Of a stretch of DNA of 64,000 bases, positions 1 to 8,106 are shown one piece after another. The number at the start of each line of letters is the position of its first letter. The first letter of the stretch is position 1. The position numbers were made by a program, and so were the translations under genes. The notes below the pieces were generated by a model, which was given only the letters and a program-made list of their open reading frames with translations, did no database searches and was not told the DNA's origin. This stretch comes from Persicimonas caeni (GTDB lineage: Bacteria; Myxococcota_A; Bradymonadia; Bradymonadales; Bradymonadaceae). The stretch covers positions 62,001 to 126,000 of the forward strand of contig NZ_CP041186.1 in the NCBI RefSeq assembly GCF_006517175.1, in the 5' to 3' direction.

Positions 1-347
1 GCAACTCGTTGACCCTCGAGCTCATCGCCCCGAGCGACGTCGACGGTATCAGCACGCACTGGGAACCCGATCCGTACGCCTCCGGCCTCTGGTTCGTCGG
101 CGGCGTGCTGCACCGAGACGGAGAGCCCGTGTGTGCAGGCAAGTACCCGATGCGCGTCGAGACGCTCACCCCGAGCGTCTGCTCGCTCGTCTCCCCGTCG
201 AACGCCCTTCGCGACCGAATGCGCATCGCGGCCGACGAGACAGTGCTCGTCGAAGAGCGTGCGCTGGGCACCTGCGAATTGCTCGTCCAACTGCTCGACG
301 ACAACGGCCGCGTGGTCCTCGAACGGGAGACCGAAAAGAGATTCTAG
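1..347 (+). CDS. C-terminal part of an unknown protein (5' end outside window)
   Basis: The reading frame is open from the first complete codon of the window to the TAG at 345-347, so the gene almost certainly begins upstream. The visible 115 or so residues are acidic and soluble, with no membrane segment or repeat and no motif I recognise; there are three scattered Cys. It ends just before the YhaM-type exonuclease gene on the same strand, 82 bp away, so the two may be co-transcribed. The TTG at position 9 could be read as a start, but the frame continues to the left of it without a stop. No function is proposed. Confidence 0.6.
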   Translation, partial: NSLTLELIAPSDVDGISTHWEPDPYASGLWFVGGVLHRDGEPVCAGKYPMRVETLTPSVCSLVSPSNALRDRMRIAADETVLVEERALGTCELLVQLLDDNGRVVLERETEKRF

Positions 348-429
348 AAGAGAAATTCTAGTGCTCACCCCGAGCCGTGTGCTAAAAGGTCAAAAAACGC
401 CTTAATGCGCTGAAGATTTGCTCGGGTAA

Positions 430-1578
430 ATGTATATGAAGGAAAAGATTTTTGTGTCGGACCTCGTCGAGGGGAGCTTCATCACCTCGGTCTTTTTGGT
501 CGCCGACAAGACGCTGCGAACCACCAAGAGCGGCAATCCGTTTCTGGCGCTCGACCTGGCCGACAAGAGCGGCAATATCGACTCGAAAGTGTGGGACAAC
601 GCCGAGGCCATCGGCTCGCGCTTCGAGGCCGACGATTTCGTGATGGTCGAGGCGCAGGTCGAGTCGTACCGCGGCCAACTGCAACTCAACGTGCGCGACC
701 TCAAGCGCATGGATGACGACGATGTCGCGCTCGAAGACTTCATCCCCGCGTCTCGCTGGGACCGCGACGAGATGCTCGAGCAGCTCAAGGACGTCGTCGG
801 CCGCGAGATCAAAAGCCCCGAGATGCTTCGCTTCTTCGACGCATTGTTCGAAGAGAAGCAGTTGATGAAGCAGTTCACCCTTGCGCCGGCCGCCAAGGGC
901 AACCACCACGCCTACCTGGGCGGCCTGCTCGAGCACGCCCTGTCGATGACGCGCTTGGCGGTGCGCATGACCCGCCACTACGCGCACTACTACCCCGGCA
1001 TGCTCAACCAAGATCTGGTGATCGCCGGCTGCGTACTCCACGACATCGGCAAGTGCTTCGAGCTCAGCTACGGACGCTCGTTCAACTACACCACCGAAGG
1101 CCAACTCGTCGGCCACATCGTCCAGGGCGTCGAGCTGATCACCGCGATCGCCAAGAAGGTCAGCCCTCCCCTGCCCGCCGAGATGCTCATGCAGCTCAAG
1201 CACCTGGTGTTGAGCCACCACGGAAAGCTCGAGTACGGCTCCCCCATCTTGCCGCGCACCGCCGAAGCGCTGCTGCTGCACGAGATCGACATGATCGACA
1301 GCCGCATGAACATGTACTCCAACATGGTCGCCGAGCACGAAGGAGGCACCAACAGCGAAGAGGCGTTCACCGATTATCAGCGCCTGTTCCAGGGGCGCAT
1401 GTATATGGGCGACGACACCGGCACCAAGTGGGCGAAGACGACCACGCCGAACGAGGACGACCTCGAGGGCCCCGGCGCCGCTGCGGTGCTCGAGGCCGAG
1501 GGCACGCCCAAAGGCGAGCGCCGCCAGCCGGCGAGCGCCGGGGAATCGGACCCCAACCTCAGTTTGTTCTCCGAATGA
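430..1578 (+). CDS. yhaM: YhaM-family 3'-5' exoribonuclease (OB fold + HD domain)
   Basis: About 382 residues. Residues 1-95 look like an OB-fold nucleic-acid-binding domain (basic/aromatic beta strands, FLALDLADKSGNIDSKVWD), and the middle carries an HD phosphohydrolase domain with metal ligands His159/His160, the HD pair His204-Asp205 (in VLHDIGK) and His263/His264 (SHHGK). This order is that of the YhaM/CBF1 family, cytoplasmic enzymes that trim RNA or single-stranded DNA from the 3' end. The C-terminal 60 residues are a disordered acidic tail not needed by the family. ATG 430 and the in-frame ATG 436 are both possible starts; neither has a strong ribosome binding site. The PspA gene follows 75 bp downstream. 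Family assignment is firm; substrate preference is inferred. Confidence 0.88.
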   Translation: MYMKEKIFVSDLVEGSFITSVFLVADKTLRTTKSGNPFLALDLADKSGNIDSKVWDNAEAIGSRFEADDFVMVEAQVESYRGQLQLNVRDLKRMDDDDVALEDFIPASRWDRDEMLEQLKDVVGREIKSPEMLRFFDALFEEKQLMKQFTLAPAAKGNHHAYLGGLLEHALSMTRLAVRMTRHYAHYYPGMLNQDLVIAGCVLHDIGKCFELSYGRSFNYTTEGQLVGHIVQGVELITAIAKKVSPPLPAEMLMQLKHLVLSHHGKLEYGSPILPRTAEALLLHEIDMIDSRMNMYSNMVAEHEGGTNSEEAFTDYQRLFQGRMYMGDDTGTKWAKTTTPNEDDLEGPGAAAVLEAEGTPKGERRQPASAGESDPNLSLFSE

Positions 1579-1653
1579 GCCGGCGCCACTCGCACTCGCG
1601 GCATAAATTTGCGACGATAGGCCATCACAAAAACTCAGCCACGCGGACTGTCG

Positions 1654-2454
1654 ATGAGCATCCTCAACCGCCTCAATCGCATTATTCGTTCCAACGTCAG
1701 CGACCTGCGCAATGCGGGTCAGTCGAGCTCGCTCGAAGGCGCGCTCGGCGAGATGGAAGCCAGCCTCAAAGACGCCCGGCGCCAGAAGGCAAAGCTGCGC
1801 CAGGACGAAAAACGCCTGGTGGCCGCCATCCGCGAGCAACGTGACAAAGCGGACCAGTGGGAAGACCGCGCGATGATGGCGCTCAAGCAGGGCGAAGAAG
1901 ACCTGGCGCGCGACGCTCTGGCCGTGCGAAACGAGGCGCTCGACAAGGCCGCGCAGTTGCGTGAGAGCCTCGAGGAGCACCGCATGTACTTGCAGGATAT
2001 CGAGAGCGCGCTGGAGGCGCTCGAGATGAAGCTGGAGGGCACACGCGGCAAACTGCGCGCGTCGAGCTCGCCATCACGCCGGCCGCAGCGCATTCGCGAC
2101 GAGAGCGACTGGGACGCCGAGTTTCGCCGCCGCGTGGGCGACCGGAGCGCTCGGGGCGACGATGACGGCGCGAGCGCATCGCGCACGACATCCTCGGAGA
2201 CGAGCTACACACGCGACGAGCGTCTGTTTAACGAGATGGACCGCATGGGCGCCAAGATCGACGCCTTCGAGGCCGAAGTCGAGGCGATGCGCGAGTTGAG
2301 CGACGAAAACCTCCGCGACCCGGGCCGCCGCCGCTTGGAGGAACGCTTCCGCAACCTGGAAAACCGCGACCGCCGCTCCGACCGTGACCGCCGCGGCGCC
2401 GACAGCGGACCGAGCGACGACCTGGCCGACCTCAAAAAGAAGTTCGAGGACTGA
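1654..2454 (+). CDS. pspA: PspA/IM30 (ESCRT-III-like) family protein, paralogue 1
   Basis: 266 residues, almost wholly helical coiled coil, opening with the amphipathic helix typical of PspA/IM30 (MSILNRLNRIIRSNVSDL) used for membrane binding. Heptad-rich segments run to about residue 145; then a charged Arg/Asp/Ser-rich linker and a terminal helix (DLADLKKKFED). The family forms membrane-repairing rods and rings under envelope stress. A second paralogue lies at 5180-5974 on the other strand; the two share the N-terminal helix and WE(D/K)(R/K)AMMA motif but diverge after residue 150. The gene converges with the Gly-rich lipoprotein gene, the stop codons being only 11 bp apart, with no visible hairpin between them. 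Confidence 0.85.
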   Translation: MSILNRLNRIIRSNVSDLRNAGQSSSLEGALGEMEASLKDARRQKAKLRQDEKRLVAAIREQRDKADQWEDRAMMALKQGEEDLARDALAVRNEALDKAAQLRESLEEHRMYLQDIESALEALEMKLEGTRGKLRASSSPSRRPQRIRDESDWDAEFRRRVGDRSARGDDDGASASRTTSSETSYTRDERLFNEMDRMGAKIDAFEAEVEAMRELSDENLRDPGRRRLEERFRNLENRDRRSDRDRRGADSGPSDDLADLKKKFED

Positions 2455-2465
2455 GCCCTCCCCGC

Positions 2466-4097
2466 TTACTGGGCGACGTAGCTCGCCGCTGCGACGCCCT
2501 CGGCGCCCCGGCTCGATGCACTGCTCGAGCCGCCCCCAGCCCCGCCAAATCCAGCCTCGATCGTCGTGTCGGCCGGCGCACTGACCAACTCGGCGTCAGT
2601 GTAGATGCCAAACGACGGCCCACCGGCGCCGCCTCCTCCCGAGCCGCCATTGCCGCCGTCACCGCCGTCGCCGCCATTGCCGCCACGGCCGCTGCCGTCT
2701 TCGCCGTTACCACCGCTGCCGCCCAAACCAGCAGTTCCGCCTGAGCCGCCAGTTCCACCAGCGCCGCCCGCGCCGCCGCTGCCGCCGTAGATTTCACAGT
2801 CGACGATGGTGACGCCTGCGCTGTCGACCAAGAAGAGCGCGACCGAGGCGCCGCCGGCCTGACCACCGCCGCCTCCCGTGCCCGGGCAACCGCCGGCACC
2901 GCCTGCGCCGCCTGCGCCGCCCCACGAGCGGCAGTCACCGAAGCTTCCGCCGGCACCGCCGCCGCCTCCGCCGCCGCCTCCGCCACCGCCGCCGGTGCCG
3001 TCTTCGCCAGCCTGACCGTTGCTTCCCTGCCACTGCATGCCGTCAAAGGTGCCGTCGGTCGTGCCGCCTTGTCCGGCCTGGCCGTTACTCCCGTCAGCGC
3101 CGTTGGCGCCGTCGCCGCCGTCACCTTTGTGCGGCCCACCCGAGCCGCCGCTCGCGCCTCCGCCGCCGTCTCCGCCGCGGTCACCGCTGTCGTCCTCGCG
3201 GCCGGGCCGGCCACCGTAGCCGCCGGACTGGCCGCCACACTGGGTCGTCGGGCTGCTGGTCTGCGCCGGACGGTCTCCGCTGTTGCACGGCCAGTTGCCG
3301 TCTTCGACGCCGTCGGCTCCGTTGCCGCCGTCGGGACCGTTGCCCCCATCGCTGCCGTCGCTGCCCTTCTCGCCGTCGCCGGCGGTGCCGCCGGTGATCT
3401 TGACGTTTTGAAGCTCGACCCCGCTGCTGTTCTCCAGATAGACCGTCACCACCGTCTCGCCGGCGGCCGCCGTGTGCACGTTTTCGACCTCGAGATCGAC
3501 CAGACGGGTCGCCGACGTGATGTCGACGCCGCGCACAGACGGGTTGCCGCCGCGAATCAGCGATCGGCCGCCGTCCTCGCGCTTCCATCCAAAGCCGTAG
3601 CCGCCGACCACGTGAACCCCGTCGACGAGTTCGACCGACTCTTCATACAAGCCGGCCTCGACGAGCACCCACGACTTGGCGGGATCTTGGGCGGCGGCGT
3701 CGATGGCCGCCTGCAGCGACTTCATCGGCGCGCTCATCGTGCCGTCGTTGGCGTCATCGCCATAACTCGCCACAAAGACGCTGGCGTCACGATCGCCGTC
3801 GACGCCATCACAGTCAGCGTCCTCGTAGCTCGGGTCGGGCTCGTCGGTCTCCAGGCAAGTCGGGCCGCTGTCGGCATCCTGCGGGCCGGTGTCGCGCGGC
3901 CCCGTGTCCGTGGGACCGGAGTCGAAGGTGTTGTTATTCGTGGAAATATCGTCGTCCCCGGCGTCTTGGGAGCCGGAGTCGGGCGGATCTTGGCGCTTGC
4001 CGAATTGAGAGTTGTCGCCGCCACAACCACCGGCGGCGATGGCGACGAGCAAGAATCCGACGGATACGGGGAGAGAGATCGACTTGGGCAACCACAT
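2466..4097 (-). CDS. Gly-rich, collagen-like lipoprotein with parallel beta-helix start
   Basis: About 543 residues from ATG 4097, which has a GGAG box 8 bp upstream; a longer reading from TTG 4112 adds five residues. The signal peptide ends in a lipobox (AIAAGGC, Cys25), so the protein should be a lipoprotein. Residues 30-90 are Asp/Thr/Gly/Pro-rich linker. Residues 105-240 (DANDGTMSAPMKSLQAAI, repeated V/I-x-V strands) resemble the DUF1565-type right-handed beta helix. The remaining 290 residues are dominated by GG(D/N/A)G runs interrupted by one beta segment, like bacterial Gly-rich surface proteins. It is last in the minus-strand run downstream of pspA paralogue 2 and the nucleotidyltransferase. 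Function unknown; surface exposure is inferred. Confidence 0.75.
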   Translation of the reverse strand: MWLPKSISLPVSVGFLLVAIAAGGCGGDNSQFGKRQDPPDSGSQDAGDDDISTNNNTFDSGPTDTGPRDTGPQDADSGPTCLETDEPDPSYEDADCDGVDGDRDASVFVASYGDDANDGTMSAPMKSLQAAIDAAAQDPAKSWVLVEAGLYEESVELVDGVHVVGGYGFGWKREDGGRSLIRGGNPSVRGVDITSATRLVDLEVENVHTAAAGETVVTVYLENSSGVELQNVKITGGTAGDGEKGSDGSDGGNGPDGGNGADGVEDGNWPCNSGDRPAQTSSPTTQCGGQSGGYGGRPGREDDSGDRGGDGGGGASGGSGGPHKGDGGDGANGADGSNGQAGQGGTTDGTFDGMQWQGSNGQAGEDGTGGGGGGGGGGGGGAGGSFGDCRSWGGAGGAGGAGGCPGTGGGGGQAGGASVALFLVDSAGVTIVDCEIYGGSGGAGGAGGTGGSGGTAGLGGSGGNGEDGSGRGGNGGDGGDGGNGGSGGGGAGGPSFGIYTDAELVSAPADTTIEAGFGGAGGGSSSASSRGAEGVAAASYVAQ

Positions 4098-4162
4098 GAG
4101 GCCACACTCCAACGAGAACGATTGGAACTATGACCTCAGGGTAAATTGGTGGGCGTCGCCGG

Positions 4163-5176
4163 TCAAATCTGCGCGACTTTTCCGGCCACGGCGATGCAGT
4201 CTCGCCATTCGCCGTCGATGTCGCCCATCCCATAGACGATGGCATTTCGCACCACAGCCCCTTCGCCGATGTCGACACCGTCGGCCACGACGTTGGGTCC
4301 GAGTTTGGCCCCATCGGCGACCGTAGTATGCCCGCCCAGAAGAACGGGCTTGGCGCACGCGGATTGATCGCTCACGGCATCCGGATTGTAGATAAAGAGG
4401 CCGTCGGCGAGCGCCTCGGGCAGCGGAGCTTGCTCGAAGAGCCCGGGATCGTCGAGTACCTGGCAGGTGGTGTCCAAGAAGAGCTTCGGGTTGTCGAGGG
4501 CCGCCCAAAAGCCGTCATTGACCGAGGCGTGGAACGTCTCGCCCTCCTCCATCAGCGGCCCATAGACGTCGCCAACCATGCAGCCCATCTCGAGCGGGAT
4601 CTCCTCGAGCAGTTCGGGCTCGAGAATGTGGACCCCGGTAAAGTCGTACTCGGTGAGCTGAGCGCCGGCGTCGGGGTGACGCATGTCACGCAGCCCACGC
4701 AGGTTGCCGTCGGCGTCGAGCCAGACCTTGCCGGGCTGGTCTTCGGCCTTCGGACGCACCACGACCGTCGCCCGCGCGCCGCTCTTGCGGTGCTCGGCGA
4801 TGTGGTGAGCCAAGTCGACATTCATGACGCTGTCGCCGTTGAGGGCCACTAGGGTGGCGTCGGGCTCGCCCAGCGCCTTCCACATGCCGCGGATGCCCCC
4901 GGCTGTTCCCAAGATCTCCCACTCGCGCGAGTAGACCGGCGCCAACCCGAACTGCTCGCCGATGCGATCGACGACCGGCGGGATCGAGTCAGCCAGGTGA
5001 TGGAGGTTGATGGCCACCTTGGAGATGTCCGCCTTCGCCAAATGGTCGAGGGCGTAGGTGACGATGGGGATATTCAAGAACGGAAGGAGCGGCTTCGGAA
5101 TCGCCTCGGTAAGGGGCTTGAGGCGAGTTCCGAAGCCGGCACACAGGACCGCTCCTACAACTTCACGGTCAGACAT
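4163..5176 (-). CDS. Sugar-phosphate nucleotidyltransferase family protein
   Basis: 337 residues. The N-terminal nucleotide-binding signature (VGAVLCAGFGTRLKPLT, then PKPLLPFLN) is that of hexose-1-phosphate nucleotidyltransferases; VALNGDSVMNVD supplies the Asp that binds the catalytic metal. The C-terminal 70 residues contain a short left-handed beta-helix-like repeat (GGHTTVADGAKLGPNVVADG, DIGEGAVVRNAIV). This build fits mannose-1-phosphate guanylyltransferase or glucose-1-phosphate thymidylyltransferase-like enzymes; the sugar cannot be told from sequence alone. It starts 3 bp after the pspA paralogue 2 stop, with no good ribosome binding site, so translation is probably coupled. The link to PspA suggests a role in envelope polysaccharide, by inference only. 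Confidence 0.8.
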   Translation of the reverse strand: MSDREVVGAVLCAGFGTRLKPLTEAIPKPLLPFLNIPIVTYALDHLAKADISKVAINLHHLADSIPPVVDRIGEQFGLAPVYSREWEILGTAGGIRGMWKALGEPDATLVALNGDSVMNVDLAHHIAEHRKSGARATVVVRPKAEDQPGKVWLDADGNLRGLRDMRHPDAGAQLTEYDFTGVHILEPELLEEIPLEMGCMVGDVYGPLMEEGETFHASVNDGFWAALDNPKLFLDTTCQVLDDPGLFEQAPLPEALADGLFIYNPDAVSDQSACAKPVLLGGHTTVADGAKLGPNVVADGVDIGEGAVVRNAIVYGMGDIDGEWRDCIAVAGKVAQI

Positions 5177-5179
5177 GAA

Positions 5180-5974
5180 TCAAAACTCGTCGGAGTCCCA
5201 GGTGCCGCGGCCGCCGGCTTTGACCTCGGCTTTCTCCTCGACTTCCTCTTCGACCTCTTCTTCCTCGAAGGAAAACTCGGTCTCCTTTTCCTTGGCGCCC
5301 TCTTTCATGCCCATCTTGGCCTTGAGAGCGGCGAGCGCCTCGTCGGCGCCGTGGTCGGCTTCGAGGTCCTCGAATTTGGAGGCGAGGTCGTCGCCGCTGA
5401 AGCCCTCGGCGAGCTCGGCGCTGGCCTCGGCCTCGGCTTCCATCTGCTCGATCTTCTCGGACATGCGGTCGAAGGCATCGAACGCGGACGTGTCGTTGAG
5501 GCCCGACATCGTCTCTTGGATGGTCTTCTGAGCTTCGGCGCGCTTTTTGCGAGCGATGAGGAGGTTCTTTTTGCGTTTGGCCTCCTCGATCTTGTTGTTG
5601 AGCTGGCGAAGCGAGTCACGAAGCTTGTCGGCGGCAGCTTTCTGCGCTTCCCACTGCCCCTGGTACTCCTCGGCGAGCTCGTCGTGCTCCTGCTTGCGCG
5701 ACAGGGCTTCTTTGGCCAAGTCGTCACGCCCGGCGCGCACGGCCATCATCGCCTTCTTCTCCCACTCGCTGGCCTTGTGGACCTCCGAGTCGAGCTGCTT
5801 TTTGAGCCGCTTCTCATCAGCGATGGCCACCGCCACCTGCTTCTTGGCGTTGATCAACTGCTCCTTCATGTCGAGGATCAGCTGATTGAGGATCTTTTCG
5901 GGATCCTCGGCCTTACTGATGAGATCGTTGATATTCGCTTTGAGGAGCGTTCCGATCCGTCCGAAAATGCTCAT
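5180..5974 (-). CDS. pspA: PspA/IM30 family protein, paralogue 2
   Basis: 264 residues. It opens with the PspA-type amphipathic helix (MSIFGRIGTLLKANINDLISK) and the conserved EDPEKILNQLILDM segment that paralogue 1 lacks, so this is the more canonical IM30 protein. Coiled coil continues to about residue 190; the C-terminus is a very acidic tail (EEEEVEEEVEEK) ending in WDSDEF, unusual for the family. A strong ribosome binding site (AAGGAGA) precedes ATG 5974. The YbjN-like gene lies 83 bp upstream and the nucleotidyltransferase 3 bp downstream, suggesting one operon for envelope integrity. Confidence 0.88.
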   Translation of the reverse strand: MSIFGRIGTLLKANINDLISKAEDPEKILNQLILDMKEQLINAKKQVAVAIADEKRLKKQLDSEVHKASEWEKKAMMAVRAGRDDLAKEALSRKQEHDELAEEYQGQWEAQKAAADKLRDSLRQLNNKIEEAKRKKNLLIARKKRAEAQKTIQETMSGLNDTSAFDAFDRMSEKIEQMEAEAEASAELAEGFSGDDLASKFEDLEADHGADEALAALKAKMGMKEGAKEKETEFSFEEEEVEEEVEEKAEVKAGGRGTWDSDEF

Positions 5975-6057
5975 CTATTCTCTCCTTAAAATTACCGCCC
6001 AATGCGATCTGATGAACGCCGAGCCGGGGCGAGTTATTCGATACGGGACGAGTTTGA

Positions 6058-6477
6058 TTAGACGCCGGCTTCTTCGGCCTGCTCTTCTTTGCCGCCCGCG
6101 TAGGTTCGAAGCTCCTCGTAATGCTCGCGAATCGCCAGCGCAATGGCGTCGATGGCCGCCTGGAACTCGTTGTAGTCGAGGTTTTCACTCTGCAACGTAT
6201 CGACGATGACGACCGCCTCGTCCTCGAGGCCGAAGGCGCCGGCGACCATGGCGGTCGCGTTGAGTTCGAGCAGACGGGTAAACAGCTCGAGACGGTTGTC
6301 CGAGGGTGCCTCCATCAGCTTGACCCGAAACGTGATCACCGGCTCGTTGTGAATGAGCACGATGTTGTCGATGTAGTCGGTCTCGTCGTGGATGAGCCAC
6401 AGCCCATCGCCGACCTGCTCGAACGGAAGCTCGGCCTCGATCATGTAGGCCTCGATCTGCTCGTTTGTGATCGCCAT
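6058..6477 (-). CDS. YbjN/CesT-like small chaperone-fold protein
   Basis: 139 residues, acidic, no signal peptide. The pattern (MAITNEQIEAYMIEAELPFEQVGDGLWLI, a central beta sheet, then ELFTRLLELNATAMVAGAFGLEDEAVVIVDTL and a C-terminal helix) matches the YbjN and type-III-secretion-chaperone-like fold, small alpha/beta proteins that bind partners. A textbook GGAGGT box sits 6 bp before ATG 6477. It lies between a cNMP-binding protein and PspA paralogue 2 on the same strand. A direct interaction with PspA is plausible but inferred only from position. The fold call is moderately sure; no catalytic residue is expected. Confidence 0.65.
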   Translation of the reverse strand: MAITNEQIEAYMIEAELPFEQVGDGLWLIHDETDYIDNIVLIHNEPVITFRVKLMEAPSDNRLELFTRLLELNATAMVAGAFGLEDEAVVIVDTLQSENLDYNEFQAAIDAIALAIREHYEELRTYAGGKEEQAEEAGV

Positions 6478-6549
6478 CGTCTTACCTCCAAAAACCCAGC
6501 TGGGGTTAAAATTTTCGAAAACTACGCGAGATGGGGCATGTTAGGCAGT

Positions 6550-7839
6550 CTACTCGACTTCCGCAAGATCCTGTGCCGACAGGGTCGTCTCGACGTCCTC
6601 CATGCGCTCGTTGGCGAGGTTGACCGCATATTTCGCGACCGCCGGATACTGATCGGCGACGGAGCCAAACTCCTCACGAGACAGAAAAAGCAAGTGACCG
6701 GGGGTGGTCATCTTGCAGCCGGCCAACGCGTCGCGGTCGGAGACGACGCCCACCTCGCCGAACACATCGCCCGCCGAGAGCGTGGCGATGGTGATCTCCC
6801 AGCCCTCCTCGCTGCGCAAGATGTCGACCTCGCCGTCGAGCACCACGAAGATGCCCGGGCTCTGGCCGTCTTGCTCGATGAGCTTTTCACCCTGGGAGAC
6901 GCGCAGGCCGACGAACCGGCGCATCAACTCGACCCGATCGGTGTCGTCCAACTCGGCGAACATGGGGTGGCGCTCGAGCAGGCCTTCGGTCAGCGCGTGA
7001 CGGCGAAGCGTCGACAGACGGTTGCGGAAATCTCCCAGCTCCTCGTCGAGCGCGTCGATCGACTCGCGGGTCAACCGCAACAACTCGCTGTTCTTTCGGC
7101 TGTAGACATCGCGAGCCACCGTCGTGGCCGAGCGGCCAAACGAGCTCAATCCCAGCAGCGCCCCGGAGGGAAGCCGCAGGCTGGGATCGTGGTCCTCGAT
7201 GGTGAAGTCGGCAGTGACTGTCCAGATGAGATCACCGGCCATCTCGTCCTTGGTGAGCACCGCCTCGGCGTCGGCAAAGATCTCGTACTCGAGGAAATCG
7301 AGCACGCGGCGAAGCGCCTCGGAGGGGAGCAGGCTCAACAGCGGCAGGGGTGGCAGCGACTGCGGCTCGTTGACCAGGGTGTCGGTGTCGATCGACACGG
7401 CGAACGCCTCGTCGAGCATCTCTTTGAGGGAGGTGCCGCTCAACGCGACGTGCAGCTCGACCTCTTCGGTGGGCGGTGCCACCTCCGGAAGCCGGGCGTC
7501 CTGATCGAGGTAAGGGCTTCGGATATTGTACAGCGCCGTGAAGTGATCGAGCAGCATGGTGATGTCGGGGCGCAGCGCGTGCATCTGCTTGATCGCCGCC
7601 AAGCTGCGGGTGGGGTGGCCGCTGTTGGCCCAGTGGCGAGCGACGTGATCCCAGACGCCCACGGCCTCCTTTTTGCGTCCGTTGGAGGCCAGAAGGATGG
7701 CCACGCGCTCGCGCAACAGGGCGTTGTCTTCGAATTTGGAGAAGTTGTGAAGCACTAGAGCGAGCGCCTTGGCATGCTCGGATTCTTCAATCGCGTCGTC
7801 GACCTTCGACAACAGGCTGACAAGCTTGGTCAGTTCCAT
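6550..7839 (-). CDS. Helical-repeat protein with two cyclic-nucleotide-binding-like domains
   Basis: 429 residues, soluble. Residues 1-100 look like TPR-type helices (KALALVLHNFSKFED, REAVGVWDHVARHWANSGHPTRSLAAIKQM). A first, degenerate cNMP-like barrel occupies about 150-260, followed by a linking helix, and a well formed one about 290-400 (ELDDTDRVELMRRFVGLRVSQGE, GIFVVLDGEVDIL, LSAGDVFGEVGVVSDRDA). No DNA-binding domain follows, unlike Crp, so it probably acts by protein contact. It is the first gene of a minus-strand run into the YbjN-like and PspA genes (72 bp gap). Ligand unknown: the usual phosphate-binding Arg of true cAMP sites is not obvious. Confidence 0.72.
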   Translation of the reverse strand: MELTKLVSLLSKVDDAIEESEHAKALALVLHNFSKFEDNALLRERVAILLASNGRKKEAVGVWDHVARHWANSGHPTRSLAAIKQMHALRPDITMLLDHFTALYNIRSPYLDQDARLPEVAPPTEEVELHVALSGTSLKEMLDEAFAVSIDTDTLVNEPQSLPPLPLLSLLPSEALRRVLDFLEYEIFADAEAVLTKDEMAGDLIWTVTADFTIEDHDPSLRLPSGALLGLSSFGRSATTVARDVYSRKNSELLRLTRESIDALDEELGDFRNRLSTLRRHALTEGLLERHPMFAELDDTDRVELMRRFVGLRVSQGEKLIEQDGQSPGIFVVLDGEVDILRSEEGWEITIATLSAGDVFGEVGVVSDRDALAGCKMTTPGHLLFLSREEFGSVADQYPAVAKYAVNLANERMEDVETTLSAQDLAEVE

Positions 7840-8106
7840 CGGGGCCTTTCCATTTTAGATCGGTTCTGGTCGCAGCCAGTTTAATGCATGAGAGGCTAGA
7901 TGGACAACCGCAGGTTGGAGGTCGCCTGAGGGAGGCTGACAGCGATGGGAGCCGATGACTTTCGACGCACGAACTGCTAGAATGCGAGTGCGGACGGGAA
8001 TAGAACGGACCGCCGCGTTTGCTCTACCAACTGCGGTTGTTAGGTTTTAGGCAGTGCCGTCAGGCCGATGGTGAAGAGCTCAACTGACTCGATCTGGAGC
8101 AGGCCA
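7840..8106 (+). other. Divergent intergenic region upstream of the subtilase gene
   Basis: 267 bp between the divergent cNMP-protein and subtilase genes. It must hold promoters for both, but I cannot pick a convincing -35/-10 pair. No repeat array, tRNA or open frame of note is seen. A longer reading of the subtilase from ATG 8068 would use the last 39 bp. Confidence 0.4.

Noticed and set aside
382-1980. 532-residue minus-strand open frame opposite the YhaM and PspA genes
   Set aside because: Antisense to two clear families; its translation is Ala/Val/Leu/Arg-rich shadow sequence expected at high GC, with no domain.
2605-3219. Pro-rich plus-strand open frames within the Gly-rich lipoprotein
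   Set aside because: They are the complement of GGxG codons (CCG/CCC), hence not independent genes.
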